Numbered from the stretch's first letter, positions 1-9,775 are shown. The stretch: 64,000 bases of DNA from Blastococcus sp. TF02-8 (GCF_003319175.1 NZ_QOHK01000004.1:310001-374000); one strand, 5' to 3'. The notes: generated by a model not told the origin, from the sequence alone. Translations and numbers: made by a program.

Positions 1-20
1 GTTCCGAGGAGGTCCCACCC

Positions 21-1613
21 GTGGCGCTGGCCAGCCGTTATCCCGACGTCGAGATCCCGAACCTCTCGGTCCCGGAGTTCGTCCTCGCCGCCGGCAAGGA
101 CCGCCCCGACGCGCCCGCGCTGATCGACGGCATCAAGGGCGATGTGATCACCCACGGCCAGCTCGCCCAGTACGTCGACCGGGTGGCGGCCAACCTGCAC
201 GCCCGCGGCCTGCGCAAGGGCGACGTCGTCGCCGTGTTCTGCCCGAACACCCCGTGGTTCCCGGTCGTCTTCCACGGCATCGCCGCCGCCGGCTGCGTGA
301 TGAGCCCGATCAACTCGCTCTACACGCCCGACGAGATCGCGTTCCAGCTCAAGGACTCGGGCGCGAAGATGCTCATCACCATCTCGCTGTTCATGGACCG
401 TGCGCAGGCCGCCGTGGAGAAGACGCCGGTCGACGAGGTCATCGTGCTCGACGGCTTCGAGGGCAAGGCGAACCTGTTCGACCTGCTGGGCGCCGACGCC
501 CCCAGCGTGCAGGTCGACATCGACCCGGCCAACGACCTGGTCACGCTGCCCTACTCCAGCGGCACGACCGGGCTGCCCAAGGGCGTCATGCTCACCCACC
601 GCAACCTGGTGGCCAACGTGGCACAGTGCCGCCCGCTGATCCAGCTCGGCGAGGACGAGCGGATCATCGCCGTCCTGCCGTTCTTCCACATCTACGGCCT
701 GACCGTGCTGATGAACCAGGGCCTGGCCTGGGGCGGCGCCGTCGTCACCCTGCCGCGCTTCGAGCTCGAGGACTTCCTCCGCGCGATCCAGGACCACAAG
801 ATCACCCGCGCGTTCGTCGCGCCGCCCATCCTGCTGGCCCTGGCCAAGCACCCGCTGGTCGACCAGTTCGACCTGTCGTCGCTGACCTCGATCCTGTCGG
901 GCGCCGCCCCGCTCGACGAACAGCTGGCCCTGGCTGCCCAGGACCGGCTCCGCAAGGGCAACCCGGACGGCGTCAGCGTCGCGCAGGGCTACGGCATGAC
1001 CGAGCTCTCGCCGGTCTCGCACACGACGCCGGACGTCGGCTGCGAGCCCGAGGGGGCCGGTCAGCCGCCGAAGGGATCGGTCGGCTACGCGGTGCCCAAC
1101 ACCGAGTGCCGCCTGATCGACCCCTCCACCGGGGAGGACGCCGCCACCGGTGAGTCCGGTGAGCTCTGGGTCCGCGGGCCGCAGGTCATGAAGGGCTACC
1201 TGAACAACGAGGAGGCCACCCGGGGCACGGTGGACGCCGAGGGTTGGCTGCACACCGGCGACGTCGCGATCGTGGACGAGAACGGCGCCTACACCGTCGT
1301 CGACCGCGTCAAGGAGCTGATCAAGTACAAGGGCTACCAGGTGGCCCCCGCGGAGCTCGAGGCCGTGCTGATCAACCACCCGGAGATCGCCGACGCCGCG
1401 GTCATCGGCGTCCCGGACAAGGAGAGCGGCGAGGAGCTGCCCAAGGCGTTCGTGGTCCGCGCGCCGGGCTCGGAGCTCACCGAGGACGACGTGAAGGCGT
1501 ACATGAGCGAGAAGGTCGCGCCGCACAAGAAGATCCGCTTCGTCGAGTTCATCGAGCAGGTCCCGAAGTCGGCCGCCGGCAAGATCCTGCGCAAGGACCT
1601 CAAGGCCCGCTGA
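21..1613 (+). CDS. 4-coumarate-CoA ligase family acyl-CoA synthetase
   Basis: ATP-dependent ligase of the ANL superfamily that would activate an aromatic or fatty carboxylic acid through an acyl-AMP to the CoA thioester in the cytoplasm. The 530-residue protein has the full family length. Visible motifs are the P-loop YSSGTTGLPKG (from about residue 178), YGMTELSP, GELWVRG, the hinge GWLHTGDVA / DRVKELIKYKGYQ, and the C-terminal PKSAAGKILRK with catalytic lysine near residue 521. The GTG start has an AGGAGG Shine-Dalgarno 8 nt upstream (bases 7-12), so it is not of the leaderless type common in this window. The 4CL-like box arrangement favours a phenylpropanoid-type or medium-chain substrate, but the substrate cannot be read from sequence. 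A hairpin terminator follows. Confidence 0.93.
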   Translation: MALASRYPDVEIPNLSVPEFVLAAGKDRPDAPALIDGIKGDVITHGQLAQYVDRVAANLHARGLRKGDVVAVFCPNTPWFPVVFHGIAAAGCVMSPINSLYTPDEIAFQLKDSGAKMLITISLFMDRAQAAVEKTPVDEVIVLDGFEGKANLFDLLGADAPSVQVDIDPANDLVTLPYSSGTTGLPKGVMLTHRNLVANVAQCRPLIQLGEDERIIAVLPFFHIYGLTVLMNQGLAWGGAVVTLPRFELEDFLRAIQDHKITRAFVAPPILLALAKHPLVDQFDLSSLTSILSGAAPLDEQLALAAQDRLRKGNPDGVSVAQGYGMTELSPVSHTTPDVGCEPEGAGQPPKGSVGYAVPNTECRLIDPSTGEDAATGESGELWVRGPQVMKGYLNNEEATRGTVDAEGWLHTGDVAIVDENGAYTVVDRVKELIKYKGYQVAPAELEAVLINHPEIADAAVIGVPDKESGEELPKAFVVRAPGSELTEDDVKAYMSEKVAPHKKIRFVEFIEQVPKSAAGKILRKDLKAR

Positions 1614-1638
1614 CCAAGGACCCCACCGTTCGCCCGCT

Positions 1639-1670
1639 CACGGCAGGCCCCGCGCCCGGGGCCCGCCGTG
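1639..1670 (+). terminator. Hairpin terminator after the 4CL-like ligase
   Basis: Two 14-nt arms (1639-1652 and 1657-1670) pair with a single A/C mismatch around a 4-nt loop, 26 nt after the ligase stop. There is no T-run, as is usual for actinobacterial I-shaped terminators. Confidence 0.6.
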
Positions 1671-1699
1671 GGCGGGCGGTGAGGAGCGGACGGTCGCCT

Positions 1700-1705
1700 T
1701 AGGGT
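1700..1705 (+). promoter_or_regulatory. Leaderless-type -10 box (TAGGGT)
   Basis: TAGGGT ends 7 nt before the ATG at 1713. The same hexamer and spacing recur before many genes here, which argues for transcription starting at or next to the start codon and for choosing ATG 1713 over the GTG at 1707. Confidence 0.55.
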
Positions 1706-1712
1706 CGTGGGC

Positions 1713-2696
1713 ATGCGTGCCGTGACGATCTCCGAGCCCGGTGGACCCGAGGCCCTGACCTGGGGCGAGGCCCCCGACCCGGTCTGCGGGCCCGGTGAGG
1801 TGATCGTCGACGTCGTCGCGACGGCGGTGAACCGCGCCGACCTGCTCCAGCGCCAGGGCTTCTACCCGCCCCCGAAGGGCGCCAGCGAGATCCTCGGCCT
1901 GGAGTGCAGCGGCATCGTCAGCGAGGTCGGCGAGGGCGTCACCGGCTGGTCGGTCGGCGACGAGGTGTGCGCGCTGCTGTCCGGCGGCGGCTACGCCGAA
2001 CGGGTCGCCGTCCCCGCCGGGCAGCTGCTGCCGAAGCCGGCCGGGGTGGAGCTGGCCACCGCCGCCGCGTTGCCCGAGGTGACCTGCACGGTCTGGTCCA
2101 ACGTGTTCCTGCTGGCGAACCTGCAGCGCGACGAGACGTTCCTCGTCCACGGCGGCTCCAGCGGCATCGGCACGATGGCGATCCAGCTCGCGAAGCGTGC
2201 CGGCGCCCGCGTCGCCACCACCGCCGGTAGCCAGGCCAAGCTCGACTTCTGCCGCGAGCTGGGTGCCGACGTGCTGGTCAACTACCGCGACGAGGACTTC
2301 GTCGCGCGGGTGAAGGAGATCGGCGGGGCCGACGTCGTCCTGGACAACATGGGCGCCAAGTACCTGGGCCGCAACGTCGACGCCCTCACCGTCGGCGGGC
2401 GCCTGGTCGTCATCGGCATGCAGGGCGGCACCAAGGCCGAGCTGGACCTGGGCAGGCTGCTGGCCAAGCGCGCGGCGGTGCACGCGACCGCGCTCCGGTC
2501 CCGCCCCGCCACCGGCCGCGGCGGCAAGGCTGACATCGTCGCTGCGGTGACGCACGACGTGTGGCCCGACGTCGAGCGCGGCGTGATCCGGCCGATCGTG
2601 GACCGTCGGCTGCCGATGGCCCGCGCCGCGGAGGCGCACCGGGTCGTGGAGGCCAGCGAGCACATCGGCAAGGTGCTGCTGGTCAACGAGGGCTAG
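1713..2696 (+). CDS. NAD(P)H:quinone oxidoreductase (zinc-independent MDR family)
   Basis: Medium-chain dehydrogenase/reductase of the QOR type, about 327 residues, expected to reduce quinones or enones with NADPH in the cytosol. The N-terminal GroES-like fold carries the NRADLLQRQGFYPPP and LGLECSGIVSEVGEGV segments. The Rossmann part has HGGSSGIGTMAIQLAK, the typical nucleotide-binding loop of the family, and no catalytic zinc ligand pattern is visible. ATG 1713 is preferred because a TAGGGT -10 box lies 7 nt upstream. The gene converges on the class V aminotransferase and the two stop codons overlap in the tetranucleotide CTAG at 2693-2696. PIG3-like oxidoreductase is an equivalent description. 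Confidence 0.9.
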   Translation: MRAVTISEPGGPEALTWGEAPDPVCGPGEVIVDVVATAVNRADLLQRQGFYPPPKGASEILGLECSGIVSEVGEGVTGWSVGDEVCALLSGGGYAERVAVPAGQLLPKPAGVELATAAALPEVTCTVWSNVFLLANLQRDETFLVHGGSSGIGTMAIQLAKRAGARVATTAGSQAKLDFCRELGADVLVNYRDEDFVARVKEIGGADVVLDNMGAKYLGRNVDALTVGGRLVVIGMQGGTKAELDLGRLLAKRAAVHATALRSRPATGRGGKADIVAAVTHDVWPDVERGVIRPIVDRRLPMARAAEAHRVVEASEHIGKVLLVNEG

Positions 2697-3916
2697 CGGG
2701 GGCGCAGGCTCGCGACGGCGTCGATGATCCGGCCGACCTCGTCGGCGGTGTTGTAGTGCATGAGGCCCAGCCGCACCGCTCCCCCGGCCTCGTTGACCCC
2801 CAGCGCGTCGAAGAGCTCGCGGGCGTAGTAGTCGCCGTCCCACGCGCAGATGCCGGCCCGGGCCAGCTCGGCGGCCACCTGCCGGGGTCGCATGCCGTCG
2901 ACGGTGAACGACAGCGTCGGGGTGCACCGCTCCGGGCTGCCGAGCACCTGCACGTGCCGCATCACCCGCATCGCCTGGTCCAACCACTCGAACAGGTCGC
3001 TCTCGTGGCGCACGACCGCCGCCATCGAGCCGCGGAGCCGGTCGCGACGTGACCCGGTCGCCTCCCCGCACAGCGAGGCCAGGTGGTCCACCGCGGCGGT
3101 CACGCCCGCGAACAGCTCGAACGGCGGCGTACCGGTCTCGAACCGCTCCGGCACCTTGTCCGACGAGGGGACCAGCTTGTCGGGGTGCAGGTACTCCAGC
3201 AGGTCCGGGTCGGCCACGACCGCACCGACGTGCGGGCCGCACCACTTGTAGGCGGAGACGGCGATGAAGTCCGCGCCCAGGGATCGCTTGTCGAGGAACA
3301 CGTGCGGGGCGGCGTGCACCGCGTCGACGTAGACCAGCGCCCCCACGGCGTGCGCCTGGGCCGCGATGCCGGCGACGTCGGGCCGGGTGCCGAGGGCGTT
3401 GCTGGCCGCGGTGACGGCGACCAGGCGGGTGCGGGAGGTGATCAGGTCGGCGTACTGCCAGGCCGGCAGCTCACCGGTCTCGATGTCCACCTCCGCCCAG
3501 CGCACCTCCGCGCCGACGGCGGCCGCCAGCTGGACCCACGGCCGGATGTTGGCGTCGTGGTCGAGCCGGCTCACCACGATCTGGTCGCCGGGCCGCCAGG
3601 TGCGGGCCAGCGCGCGGGCCAGGCCGTAGGTCAGCGTGGTCATGTTCGCGCCGAGGACCACCCCACCCGGCCGGCCGCCCACCAGGTCCGCGACGGCGGT
3701 GCGGGCGCCGGTCACCAGCGCCTCGGAGCGGCCCGAGGCGGGGAAGACCCCACCGCGGTTGGCGACGGGCATCCGCATCGCCGTCCCGACCGCGTGCGCG
3801 ACCGCCTCCGGGACCAGCGAGCCCGCCGGACCGTCGGCGTGCACGTACCCGTCGGCGAGGGCGGGGAAGAGGCCGCGCACGCGCGCGACGTCCAGTCGCC
3901 CCGCCCCGTTCGACAT
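2693..3916 (-). CDS. Cysteine desulfurase-like class V aminotransferase
   Basis: PLP-dependent fold-type I enzyme of about 407 residues resembling the cysteine-desulfurase-like (TIGR01976-type) family. The substrate is unknown: desulfurase, selenocysteine lyase or another lyase are all possible. The PLP lysine is K224 in SAYKWCGPHVG, preceded by VYVDAVHAAPH, the cofactor-ring stacking region, and a GTPPFELFAG segment follows. No canonical desulfurase active-site cysteine loop is obvious. ATG 3914-3916 (MSNGAG) is chosen because TAGGGT (complement of 3924-3929) lies 7 nt upstream; a GTG three codons earlier would sit inside the spacer. It is not next to suf or isc genes. Confidence 0.82.
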   Translation of the reverse strand: MSNGAGRLDVARVRGLFPALADGYVHADGPAGSLVPEAVAHAVGTAMRMPVANRGGVFPASGRSEALVTGARTAVADLVGGRPGGVVLGANMTTLTYGLARALARTWRPGDQIVVSRLDHDANIRPWVQLAAAVGAEVRWAEVDIETGELPAWQYADLITSRTRLVAVTAASNALGTRPDVAGIAAQAHAVGALVYVDAVHAAPHVFLDKRSLGADFIAVSAYKWCGPHVGAVVADPDLLEYLHPDKLVPSSDKVPERFETGTPPFELFAGVTAAVDHLASLCGEATGSRRDRLRGSMAAVVRHESDLFEWLDQAMRVMRHVQVLGSPERCTPTLSFTVDGMRPRQVAAELARAGICAWDGDYYARELFDALGVNEAGGAVRLGLMHYNTADEVGRIIDAVASLRPR

Positions 3917-3923
3917 GGGCCGC

Positions 3924-3929
3924 ACCCTA
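3924..3929 (-). promoter_or_regulatory. Leaderless-type -10 box (TAGGGT)
   Basis: On the minus strand TAGGGT is separated by 7 nt from the ATG of the class V aminotransferase, the same arrangement as at 1700-1705. Confidence 0.55.
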
Positions 3930-4015
3930 GTTCCTGCGCCGGCCGGTCACGCGCGAAGACCGCACGTGCCGCGGCCCGCACGTCGCTGTCCCCGCCACGA
4001 GGCAGGATGGGAGGC

Positions 4016-4561
4016 ATGACTGCACCGGAGAACGGCACCGAGCGCCCGTCCCAGGTCGTCGTGGTCGGGCCCGACGGGCGTCCCCTGGGCGCTGTTCCCC
4101 TGTCCGTGGACGAGCACGACGACGACGGCGCCGGCGGCGTGGGCGACCTGGTCGAGCAGCCGGCCAAGGTGATGCGGATCGGCACGATGATCAAGCAGCT
4201 GCTGGAGGAGGTCCGCGCCGCACCGCTGGACGACGCCAGCCGCAACAGGCTGCGTGACATCCACGCCTCGTCGATCCGCGAGCTGGAGCAGGGCCTGGCG
4301 CCCGAGCTGCGCGAGGAGCTGGCCCGGATCACGCTGCCCTTCAGCGAGGACCAGACGCCGTCGGACGCCGAGCTGCGGATCGCCCAGGCGCAGCTGGTGG
4401 GCTGGCTGGAGGGTGTCTTCCACGGCATCCAGACCGCTCTGTTCGCCCAGCAGGTGGCCGCGCGGGCGCAGCTGGAGGAGATGCGCCGCAAGGCGCTCCC
4501 CGGCGGCCAGCAGGCGGTCCCGCAGCAGGACTTCCGGCCCGGCGGCGGGCAGTACCTGTAG
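4016..4561 (+). CDS. bpa: Bacterial proteasome activator (Bpa/PafE)
   Basis: ATP-independent ring-forming activator of the actinobacterial 20S proteasome, which opens the core gate for unfolded or Pup-independent substrates. The 181-residue product begins with a disordered acidic segment, then a helical bundle (about residues 40-160), and ends exactly in GGGQYL. The C-terminal GQYL is the known gate-opening motif that docks between proteasome alpha subunits. Length matches the mycobacterial protein (about 178 residues). ATG 4016 lies 7 nt after a CAGGAT hexamer (4003-4008); an in-frame ATG at 4007 overlaps that box and is less likely. No proteasome or pup genes are in the window. Confidence 0.93.
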   Translation: MTAPENGTERPSQVVVVGPDGRPLGAVPLSVDEHDDDGAGGVGDLVEQPAKVMRIGTMIKQLLEEVRAAPLDDASRNRLRDIHASSIRELEQGLAPELREELARITLPFSEDQTPSDAELRIAQAQLVGWLEGVFHGIQTALFAQQVAARAQLEEMRRKALPGGQQAVPQQDFRPGGGQYL

Positions 4562-4682
4562 CGCGCGATCTCGCCGGAACCAACCGGTTCCCCTGACCGG
4601 GTGATCGATGATCATCCGCGGTCCCGCCGGGGCACGGAGCGGCCCTGCGGCCGGGACGACCGGCCCGAGCCCAGGAGGACCC

Positions 4683-4955
4683 GTGACCACTCAGCAGTCG
4701 AGCACCCCGTCCGTGCAGGGCGGCCAGAACGGCCTGGCCATCGCCTCGCTCGTCACCGGCATCGTCGGCGTCGTCTTCGCATTCCTGTTCGCGATCATCG
4801 GCCTCGCCCTCGGCATCGTGAGCGTCGCGCTGGGCGGGGTCGCACGGCGCAACGGCGACCGCAGCGGCCGGACCACCGCCGGGATCGCCCTGGGAGCGGT
4901 GGCCATCGTCGGGGCGATCGTCAACATGGTGGTCGCCTACAACATGCTCACCTGA
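4683..4955 (+). CDS. DUF4190-type small membrane protein
   Basis: A 90-residue protein with a polar N-terminus rich in Gln and Ser, followed by two hydrophobic helices (about residues 18-48 and 65-88) joined by a basic loop (ARRNGDRSGR). This is the layout of DUF4190 proteins, whose role is unknown. The GTG start has AGGAGG at 4673-4678, 4 nt upstream. It lies 121 nt downstream of bpa on the same strand and is followed by a strong hairpin. Confidence 0.8.
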   Translation: MTTQQSSTPSVQGGQNGLAIASLVTGIVGVVFAFLFAIIGLALGIVSVALGGVARRNGDRSGRTTAGIALGAVAIVGAIVNMVVAYNMLT

Positions 4956-4970
4956 CCCCCCGCAGACGAC

Positions 4971-5008
4971 GACGGCGCCGCCCCCCGGCATCGGGGGACG
5001 GCGCCGTC
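4971..5008. terminator. Bidirectional hairpin between DUF4190 gene and chemoreceptor
   Basis: A GACGGCGCCG... arm followed by a C-run pairs with a G-run and ...CGGCGCCGTC about 12 nt later. It lies between two convergent genes and would serve both as a T-less terminator. Confidence 0.65.
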
Positions 5009-5026
5009 GCGGCACGGAGCTACCGC

Positions 5027-6679
5027 CTACATGCGGAAGCGGGCCACCGCGTCCTGCAGCTCACCGCTCATGCGGGCCAGCTCAGAAGCGGCGCGCTGCG
5101 CCTCCTCGACCCGCTGGTTGGTCTCCGCGGTCCCGGCGGCGAGGCCGGTGATCGCGGCGGCGATGTCCTGCGAGCCGCTGGCGGCCTCGGCCACGTTGCG
5201 GTTCATCTCGTTCGTCGTCGCCGTCTGCTCCTCGACCGCCGCGGCGATGGTCGCCTGGAAGTCGTTGATCTCGCCGATGACGGTGGAGATCCGGCTGATG
5301 GCCTCCACCGCGCCGGCCGTGTCGGCCTGGATGGCCTCCACCCGCTTGGAGATGTCCTCGGTCGCCCGGGCGGTCTCCTGCGCCAGCTCCTTGACCTCGG
5401 AGGCGACGACGGCGAAGCCCTTGCCGGCCTCGCCGGCACGCGCCGCCTCGATCGTCGCGTTCAGCGCCAGCAGGTTGGTCTGCTCGGCGATGCCGTTGAT
5501 CAGCTTGATGACGGTGGCGATCTCCGCCGAGGAGTCACCGAGCTTGCCGACGGTGCGCGTCGTGTCCTCGGCGACGTCGACGGCCTGGCTGGCCACCCGG
5601 CTGGCCTCGCTGGCGTTCTGCGAGATCTCCCGGATCGCGGACTCCATCTGCGACGAACCGGTCGCGACCGTGTCCACGCTGGAGGCCACCGCACCGGCAG
5701 AGGCCACGACCTCGTCGGCCTGCCCGGCAGCCACCTGGGCGTTCTGCCGCATGCCCTCGGCCGCGCCGCTGAGCTGCTGCGAGGCGGCAGCCAGACGGGT
5801 GGACGAGTCGTTGACCAGGTTCAGCACGTTGCCGATCGCGTCGAGGGTGTGGTCCAGCGACGCGGCCATCTCCCCGAGCTCGGCGCCACCGGTCCTGCCG
5901 GCACGCACGCTCAGGTCGCCGTCGGCGACCTGCCCCAGGATCTCGCGGATCCGCTGCACCGGGCGCGTCACGCCGCGGGAGACGAGGACGGCGAGCACGA
6001 CGGCGACGGCCAGGCCGACGGCCATGATCACGATGGTGAGGGTGCGCGCGGACTCGTAGGCGTCGTTCGCCTCTGCGGCGGTCGCCTGCGCGGCCTTGGT
6101 CGCGGCGTCGGTGGCCGACTGCAGCGAGTCACCGATGGTGGTCTCCAGCTGGGTCATCTGCTGGAGGACCGGCATCAGCTGGGCCGGCGGGGCCGGCGGC
6201 ACCGTGCTCGTCATCTGGACCAGCTGCGCCAGCAGGCCCTGGTAGGCCTCGATGCTGGTGGCGAACTCGCCGAACGCGGCCTTCGCGTCGGGCGAGAGCT
6301 TCATCTTGCTGACCGCGGCGATGTTGTCGTTCATCGTGGCCACCATCTCGGTGGACCGCTTCTGGTTGCTCTGCCGGGTCTCGGCGGGGAGCGTCTGGAT
6401 GAACGAGCGGGCGTAGAACGCCGAGAACGCCCACCAGTTGGCCTGCAGCTCGCGCAGCCCGTCCACCGGGACGGTGCCCTCCTCGTAGACGTTCTCCGCC
6501 TGGTCGCTCAGGGTCGACATCCGGTTGATGCCGAAGACACCCACCGCGACCGTGCTCAGCGCCACCACCAGGATCGCGCCGAGCAACCGGCTGCGCAGGC
6601 CGACGCCCGACAACCGGCTCGACCCGGCCCCGTCCGCGCGGTCGTCCGACCGCGCACCTGCCTCGTACGCCTGCTCCAT
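5027..6679 (-). CDS. Methyl-accepting chemotaxis protein
   Basis: Transmembrane chemoreceptor of 550 residues that would relay a ligand signal to CheA/CheW. TM1 is near residues 32-54, followed by a helical periplasmic domain of the 4HB type with a Pro-rich loop ([11 protein letters not shown]), TM2 near 215-237, a HAMP domain after it, and a long signalling coiled coil. The hairpin tip has [20 protein letters not shown] and [15 protein letters not shown], diagnostic of MCPs. The C-terminus ends without a CheR-binding pentapeptide. No che genes are present, so the partner array is elsewhere. The start is ATG 6679 with GAGGAG about 12 nt upstream, a loose spacing. Confidence 0.95.
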   Translation of the reverse strand: MEQAYEAGARSDDRADGAGSSRLSGVGLRSRLLGAILVVALSTVAVGVFGINRMSTLSDQAENVYEEGTVPVDGLRELQANWWAFSAFYARSFIQTLPAETRQSNQKRSTEMVATMNDNIAAVSKMKLSPDAKAAFGEFATSIEAYQGLLAQLVQMTSTVPPAPPAQLMPVLQQMTQLETTIGDSLQSATDAATKAAQATAAEANDAYESARTLTIVIMAVGLAVAVVLAVLVSRGVTRPVQRIREILGQVADGDLSVRAGRTGGAELGEMAASLDHTLDAIGNVLNLVNDSSTRLAAASQQLSGAAEGMRQNAQVAAGQADEVVASAGAVASSVDTVATGSSQMESAIREISQNASEASRVASQAVDVAEDTTRTVGKLGDSSAEIATVIKLINGIAEQTNLLALNATIEAARAGEAGKGFAVVASEVKELAQETARATEDISKRVEAIQADTAGAVEAISRISTVIGEINDFQATIAAAVEEQTATTNEMNRNVAEAASGSQDIAAAITGLAAGTAETNQRVEEAQRAASELARMSGELQDAVARFRM

Positions 6680-6756
6680 CGACTGCCTGCTCTCCTCGGA
6701 CCGGTTCCAGCTACTACCGGTACTTCTCGGCAGGCCCGGTCAGATGTTGACCTATG

Positions 6757-7566
6757 TCAACTCCCGAGCGAGGTGAGAAAGGCCGCGACGCCGTCCTCGT
6801 CGTTCCCTCCGGTGACGTCGGTGGCGACGGCGAGCAGGTCAGGGTGGGCGTGCTCCATGGCGACGGCGCGACCGCCGCCGGCCCGCACCCACTCGAACGC
6901 GGCGATGTCGTTGGGCATGTCCCCGAAGACGACGACGTCCTCGGGTCCGACACCGTGGCGGGCGGCGACCTTCGCCAGACCGTGGGCCTTGGTGACGCCC
7001 GGTGCGGAGATCTCCGCGAGCGCGTCGGTCGAGGAGTTGGTGACCGTGCCGCGCTCACCGACGACGTCCTCGACCAACCGCACGAACGCGTCCCGCGTCA
7101 TCGACTCGTGCCGGGCCAGCAGCTTGGCCACGGGCACGGCGGTCATCTCGTCGAGCCCGGCCGCGGCCACGCCGGGGGCGTCGACGTCCCACCGCGGCCG
7201 GTACACCGGCTCGTGCCGGAACTCGAAGCCGTACTCCACGGCGAACCAGATGGTCGGCCGGTGGGCGCGCAGCTCGGCGGTGATGGACCGCAGCGCGTCG
7301 GGCTCCAGCGGCGTCTCGTCGATGATCTCCATCGGCTCCAGGTCGAGCAGCACCGCGCCGTTGCAGCAGACCGCGGTGCCGTACCGCAGCACGTCGCGCA
7401 CCCCGTGCATCCAGCGCGGCGGGCGACCGGTGGCCAGCACCAGCGGAACGCCCTTCTCGCGCCAGCGCTCGAGCTCGGCCACCGTGGCGGCGCTGATCGA
7501 CTCGTCGCGCCGCAGCAGCGTGCCGTCCATGTCGGTGGCGATCAGGCGGGGCACCCAGTCAGACAT
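6757..7566 (-). CDS. Cof-type HAD-IIB phosphatase (second of a tandem pair)
   Basis: Haloacid dehalogenase-family phosphatase of 269 residues, expected to hydrolyse small phosphorylated metabolites. Motif I is TDMDGTLL with nucleophile D12 and acid D14, motif II is in LATGRP, and motif IV is [13 protein letters not shown]. The large cap between motifs II and III marks the HAD-IIB subclass. The start overlaps the end of the preceding HAD gene by 8 nt, so the two are co-translated behind serS. The two HAD products are paralogous in motif spacing and in the shared ending (FGDMPND...GGRAVAM.HAHPD), consistent with tandem duplication. Confidence 0.92.
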   Translation of the reverse strand: MSDWVPRLIATDMDGTLLRRDESISAATVAELERWREKGVPLVLATGRPPRWMHGVRDVLRYGTAVCCNGAVLLDLEPMEIIDETPLEPDALRSITAELRAHRPTIWFAVEYGFEFRHEPVYRPRWDVDAPGVAAAGLDEMTAVPVAKLLARHESMTRDAFVRLVEDVVGERGTVTNSSTDALAEISAPGVTKAHGLAKVAARHGVGPEDVVVFGDMPNDIAAFEWVRAGGGRAVAMEHAHPDLLAVATDVTGGNDEDGVAAFLTSLGS

Positions 7567-8467
7567 CGAGCACCGCCTCCAGGTAGCGGGCGACGCCGTC
7601 GGCGCGGTGCCCGCTGGTCACGTGGTGGACGACCGCACGGACGTCGGGATGCGCGTTGGCCATCGCGACCGCCCGGCCGCCCGCACCGGCGACGGCGGTC
7701 AGCATGGGGAGGTCGTTGGGCATGTCGCCGAAGACGAGGACGTCGCCGAGGTCGACGCCGTAGCGCTCCAGGGCGACCGCCAGTCCGGAGGCCTTGGTGA
7801 TCCCCGGTGGCAGCACCTCGATGAAACCGAGGCCGGCGTGGGTGACCTCGGCCTCGGCCGGGTCGAGGACCGAGCGCGCGCGGGCCAGCAGCTCGTCCTG
7901 ACCGAGCTCCGTGGACCGGAGGAAGACCTTGAGGACGGCGTCGGGCGGCAGCACCTCGTGCCGGGGGAGCAGCTGGGCGGCCTCGGGATAGGGCCACTCG
8001 AAACCGTGCTGCACCCGCAGCCGGCCGGTCGGCTCCCCCTGCTCGGCGGCGTCCTCGACCGCCATCAGCAGCTCACCGGCGACCGCCTCGATCCGCTCGA
8101 CGGCCGCGAGGGCCTGCTCGCGCGGGAGCGCCACCGCGCGGAGGACCTCGTCGCGCTCGAGGTCGACGACGAACCCGCCCTGCGAGAGCACCGCGATCCC
8201 GCGACCGCCCAGGGCGTCGCGCACGCTCTCCAGCAGCCGAGGGCCACGACCGGTGACCCCGACCAGCGGGATGCCGGCGTCCCAGCAGGCCGTCACGGCC
8301 GCCCGGGTGCGGGGGCTCACCTCGCCGGACTCGTCCAGCAGGGTGCCGTCGAGGTCGGTGGCCACCAGCTTGGGCCGCCACGGCCCGAGGTCACCGAGCT
8401 CGACCACGGTGTCGGCCCCGGGCAGGACGCCGTAGGCCTGGAGCGCCTTCGGCCGGCGTCGGGTCAT
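7559..8467 (-). CDS. Cof-type HAD-IIB phosphatase (first of a tandem pair)
   Basis: Second HAD-IIB phosphatase, 302 residues, with about 25 extra N-terminal residues before the nucleophile motif [14 protein letters not shown]. The rest of the fold matches its neighbour: VTGRGPRLL, a conserved lysine in GITKASGLA, and [13 protein letters not shown]. The ATG at 8465-8467 overlaps the serS stop in an ATGA tetranucleotide, so serS and both HAD genes form one transcription unit. The substrate is unknown; the linkage to serS is common in actinobacteria but does not define a reaction. Confidence 0.92.
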   Translation of the reverse strand: MTRRRPKALQAYGVLPGADTVVELGDLGPWRPKLVATDLDGTLLDESGEVSPRTRAAVTACWDAGIPLVGVTGRGPRLLESVRDALGGRGIAVLSQGGFVVDLERDEVLRAVALPREQALAAVERIEAVAGELLMAVEDAAEQGEPTGRLRVQHGFEWPYPEAAQLLPRHEVLPPDAVLKVFLRSTELGQDELLARARSVLDPAEAEVTHAGLGFIEVLPPGITKASGLAVALERYGVDLGDVLVFGDMPNDLPMLTAVAGAGGRAVAMANAHPDVRAVVHHVTSGHRADGVARYLEAVLDV

Positions 8468-9768
8468 GCGGGGACCGGCGGCGGGACCGGCGCCGCCAGC
8501 GTCATGCCCGGGGTGATCGCCTCGATGCCACCCAGCCAGGGCCGCAGCGCCACCGGCACGTGCACCGAGCCGTCGGCCCGCTGGTGCACCTCGAGCAGGC
8601 AGGCGATGGTGCGGGCGATGGCGCAGAGGGTGCCGTTGAGGGTGGCCGCGATCTGCGTCTTCCCGTCCTCGTCGCGGTAGCGGATGCCCAGGCGGCGGGC
8701 CTGGAAGGTGGTGCAGTCCGAGGTCGAGGTCAGCTCGCGGTAGGTGCCCTGCGTGGGGAACCAGGCCTCGATGTCGTACTTGCGGGTGGCGCTGGTGCCC
8801 AGGTCGCCGGCGGCGATGTCCACCACGCGGTAGGGCAGCTCGAGGGCGGAGAGGAACTCCTCCTCCCACGCGAGCAGGCGCAGGTGCTCGGCCTGGGTGT
8901 CCTCGGGCCGGGCGAAGCTGAACATCTCGACCTTGTCGAACCAGTGCACGCGGATGATGCCGCGGGTGTCCTTGCCGTAGGAACCGGCCTCGCGGCGGAA
9001 GCAGGACGACCACCCGGCGTAGCGCTTCGGGCCGGCCGAGAGGTCCAGCACCTCACCGGCGTGCATCCCGGCCAGCGCGACCTCCGACGTCCCGACCAGG
9101 TACAGGTCGTCGCGCTCGACGCGGTAGACCTCCTCGTCGTGCTCGCCGAGGAAGCCGGTGCCCTCCATGGCCTCCGGGCGGACCAGCGCCGGGGCGATGA
9201 CGGGGGTGAACCCGGCGGCGACCGCCCGGCTGATGGCCAGCTGGGCGAGTGCGAACTCCAGCAGCGCGCCCGGGCCGGTCAGGAAGTAGAAGCGGGAGCC
9301 CGACACCTTGGCGCCGCGCTCCATGTCGATCGCGCCGAGCAGCTCGCCGATCTCGATGTGGTCGCGCGGCTCGAAGTCGTAGCTGGGCACCTCGCCCACG
9401 GTGCGGATGGTGACCGCGTCGTCCTCACCACCCGGGGGCACCTCGGCGGCGACGACGTTCGGGATCCTCGCGTGCACCTCGCGCAGGGCGGCGTCGGCGG
9501 CCCGCTGGGCCTCCTCGGCCTCCTTGACCTCGGCGGCGAGCGCCTTGGCCCGCTCCAGGACGGCCGGGCGCTCCTCGGGCGTGGCCTTCTTGACCGCCTG
9601 CGACGCCGTCTTCTGCTCCGCGCGCAGGTCGTCGGCGCGCCGGACCACCTCGCGGCGGGACGCGTCGGCCGCCAGCAGCTCGTCGACGAGGGACTCCTCC
9701 GCTCCCCGGGCGCGCTGGCTGGCACGGACGAGGTCGGGGTTCTCGCGCACGAGTCGCAGGTCGATCAC
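8464..9768 (-). CDS. serS: Seryl-tRNA synthetase
   Basis: Charges tRNA-Ser (and tRNA-Sec where present) with serine, cytoplasmic, essential. The 434-residue protein starts [12 protein letters not shown] and has the two-helix N-terminal coiled-coil arm (about 30-100) that binds the long variable arm of tRNA-Ser. Class II motif 2 is seen as [15 protein letters not shown], and the C-terminal motif 3 region includes [14 protein letters not shown] and the family signature ending in [11 protein letters not shown]. The GTG start lies 7 nt after TACGAT (complement of 9776-9781), a leaderless arrangement. It is divergent from guaB1 across 92 bp and heads the HAD operon. Confidence 0.98.
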   Translation of the reverse strand: MIDLRLVRENPDLVRASQRARGAEESLVDELLAADASRREVVRRADDLRAEQKTASQAVKKATPEERPAVLERAKALAAEVKEAEEAQRAADAALREVHARIPNVVAAEVPPGGEDDAVTIRTVGEVPSYDFEPRDHIEIGELLGAIDMERGAKVSGSRFYFLTGPGALLEFALAQLAISRAVAAGFTPVIAPALVRPEAMEGTGFLGEHDEEVYRVERDDLYLVGTSEVALAGMHAGEVLDLSAGPKRYAGWSSCFRREAGSYGKDTRGIIRVHWFDKVEMFSFARPEDTQAEHLRLLAWEEEFLSALELPYRVVDIAAGDLGTSATRKYDIEAWFPTQGTYRELTSTSDCTTFQARRLGIRYRDEDGKTQIAATLNGTLCAIARTIACLLEVHQRADGSVHVPVALRPWLGGIEAITPGMTLAAPVPPPVPA

Positions 9769-9775
9769 ACGGTCG

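Noticed and set aside
6747-6762. GTTGAC-CTAT-GTCAAC inverted repeat as an operator of the chemoreceptor gene
   Set aside because: It overlaps the 3' end of the HAD gene and no matching -10 box at normal spacing was found; left unassigned.
4601-8680. A 1359-codon open frame on the plus strand
   Set aside because: It runs antisense to the chemoreceptor and HAD genes and has composition typical of frame shadows in GC-rich DNA (runs of Arg, Gly, His, Asp) with no domain.
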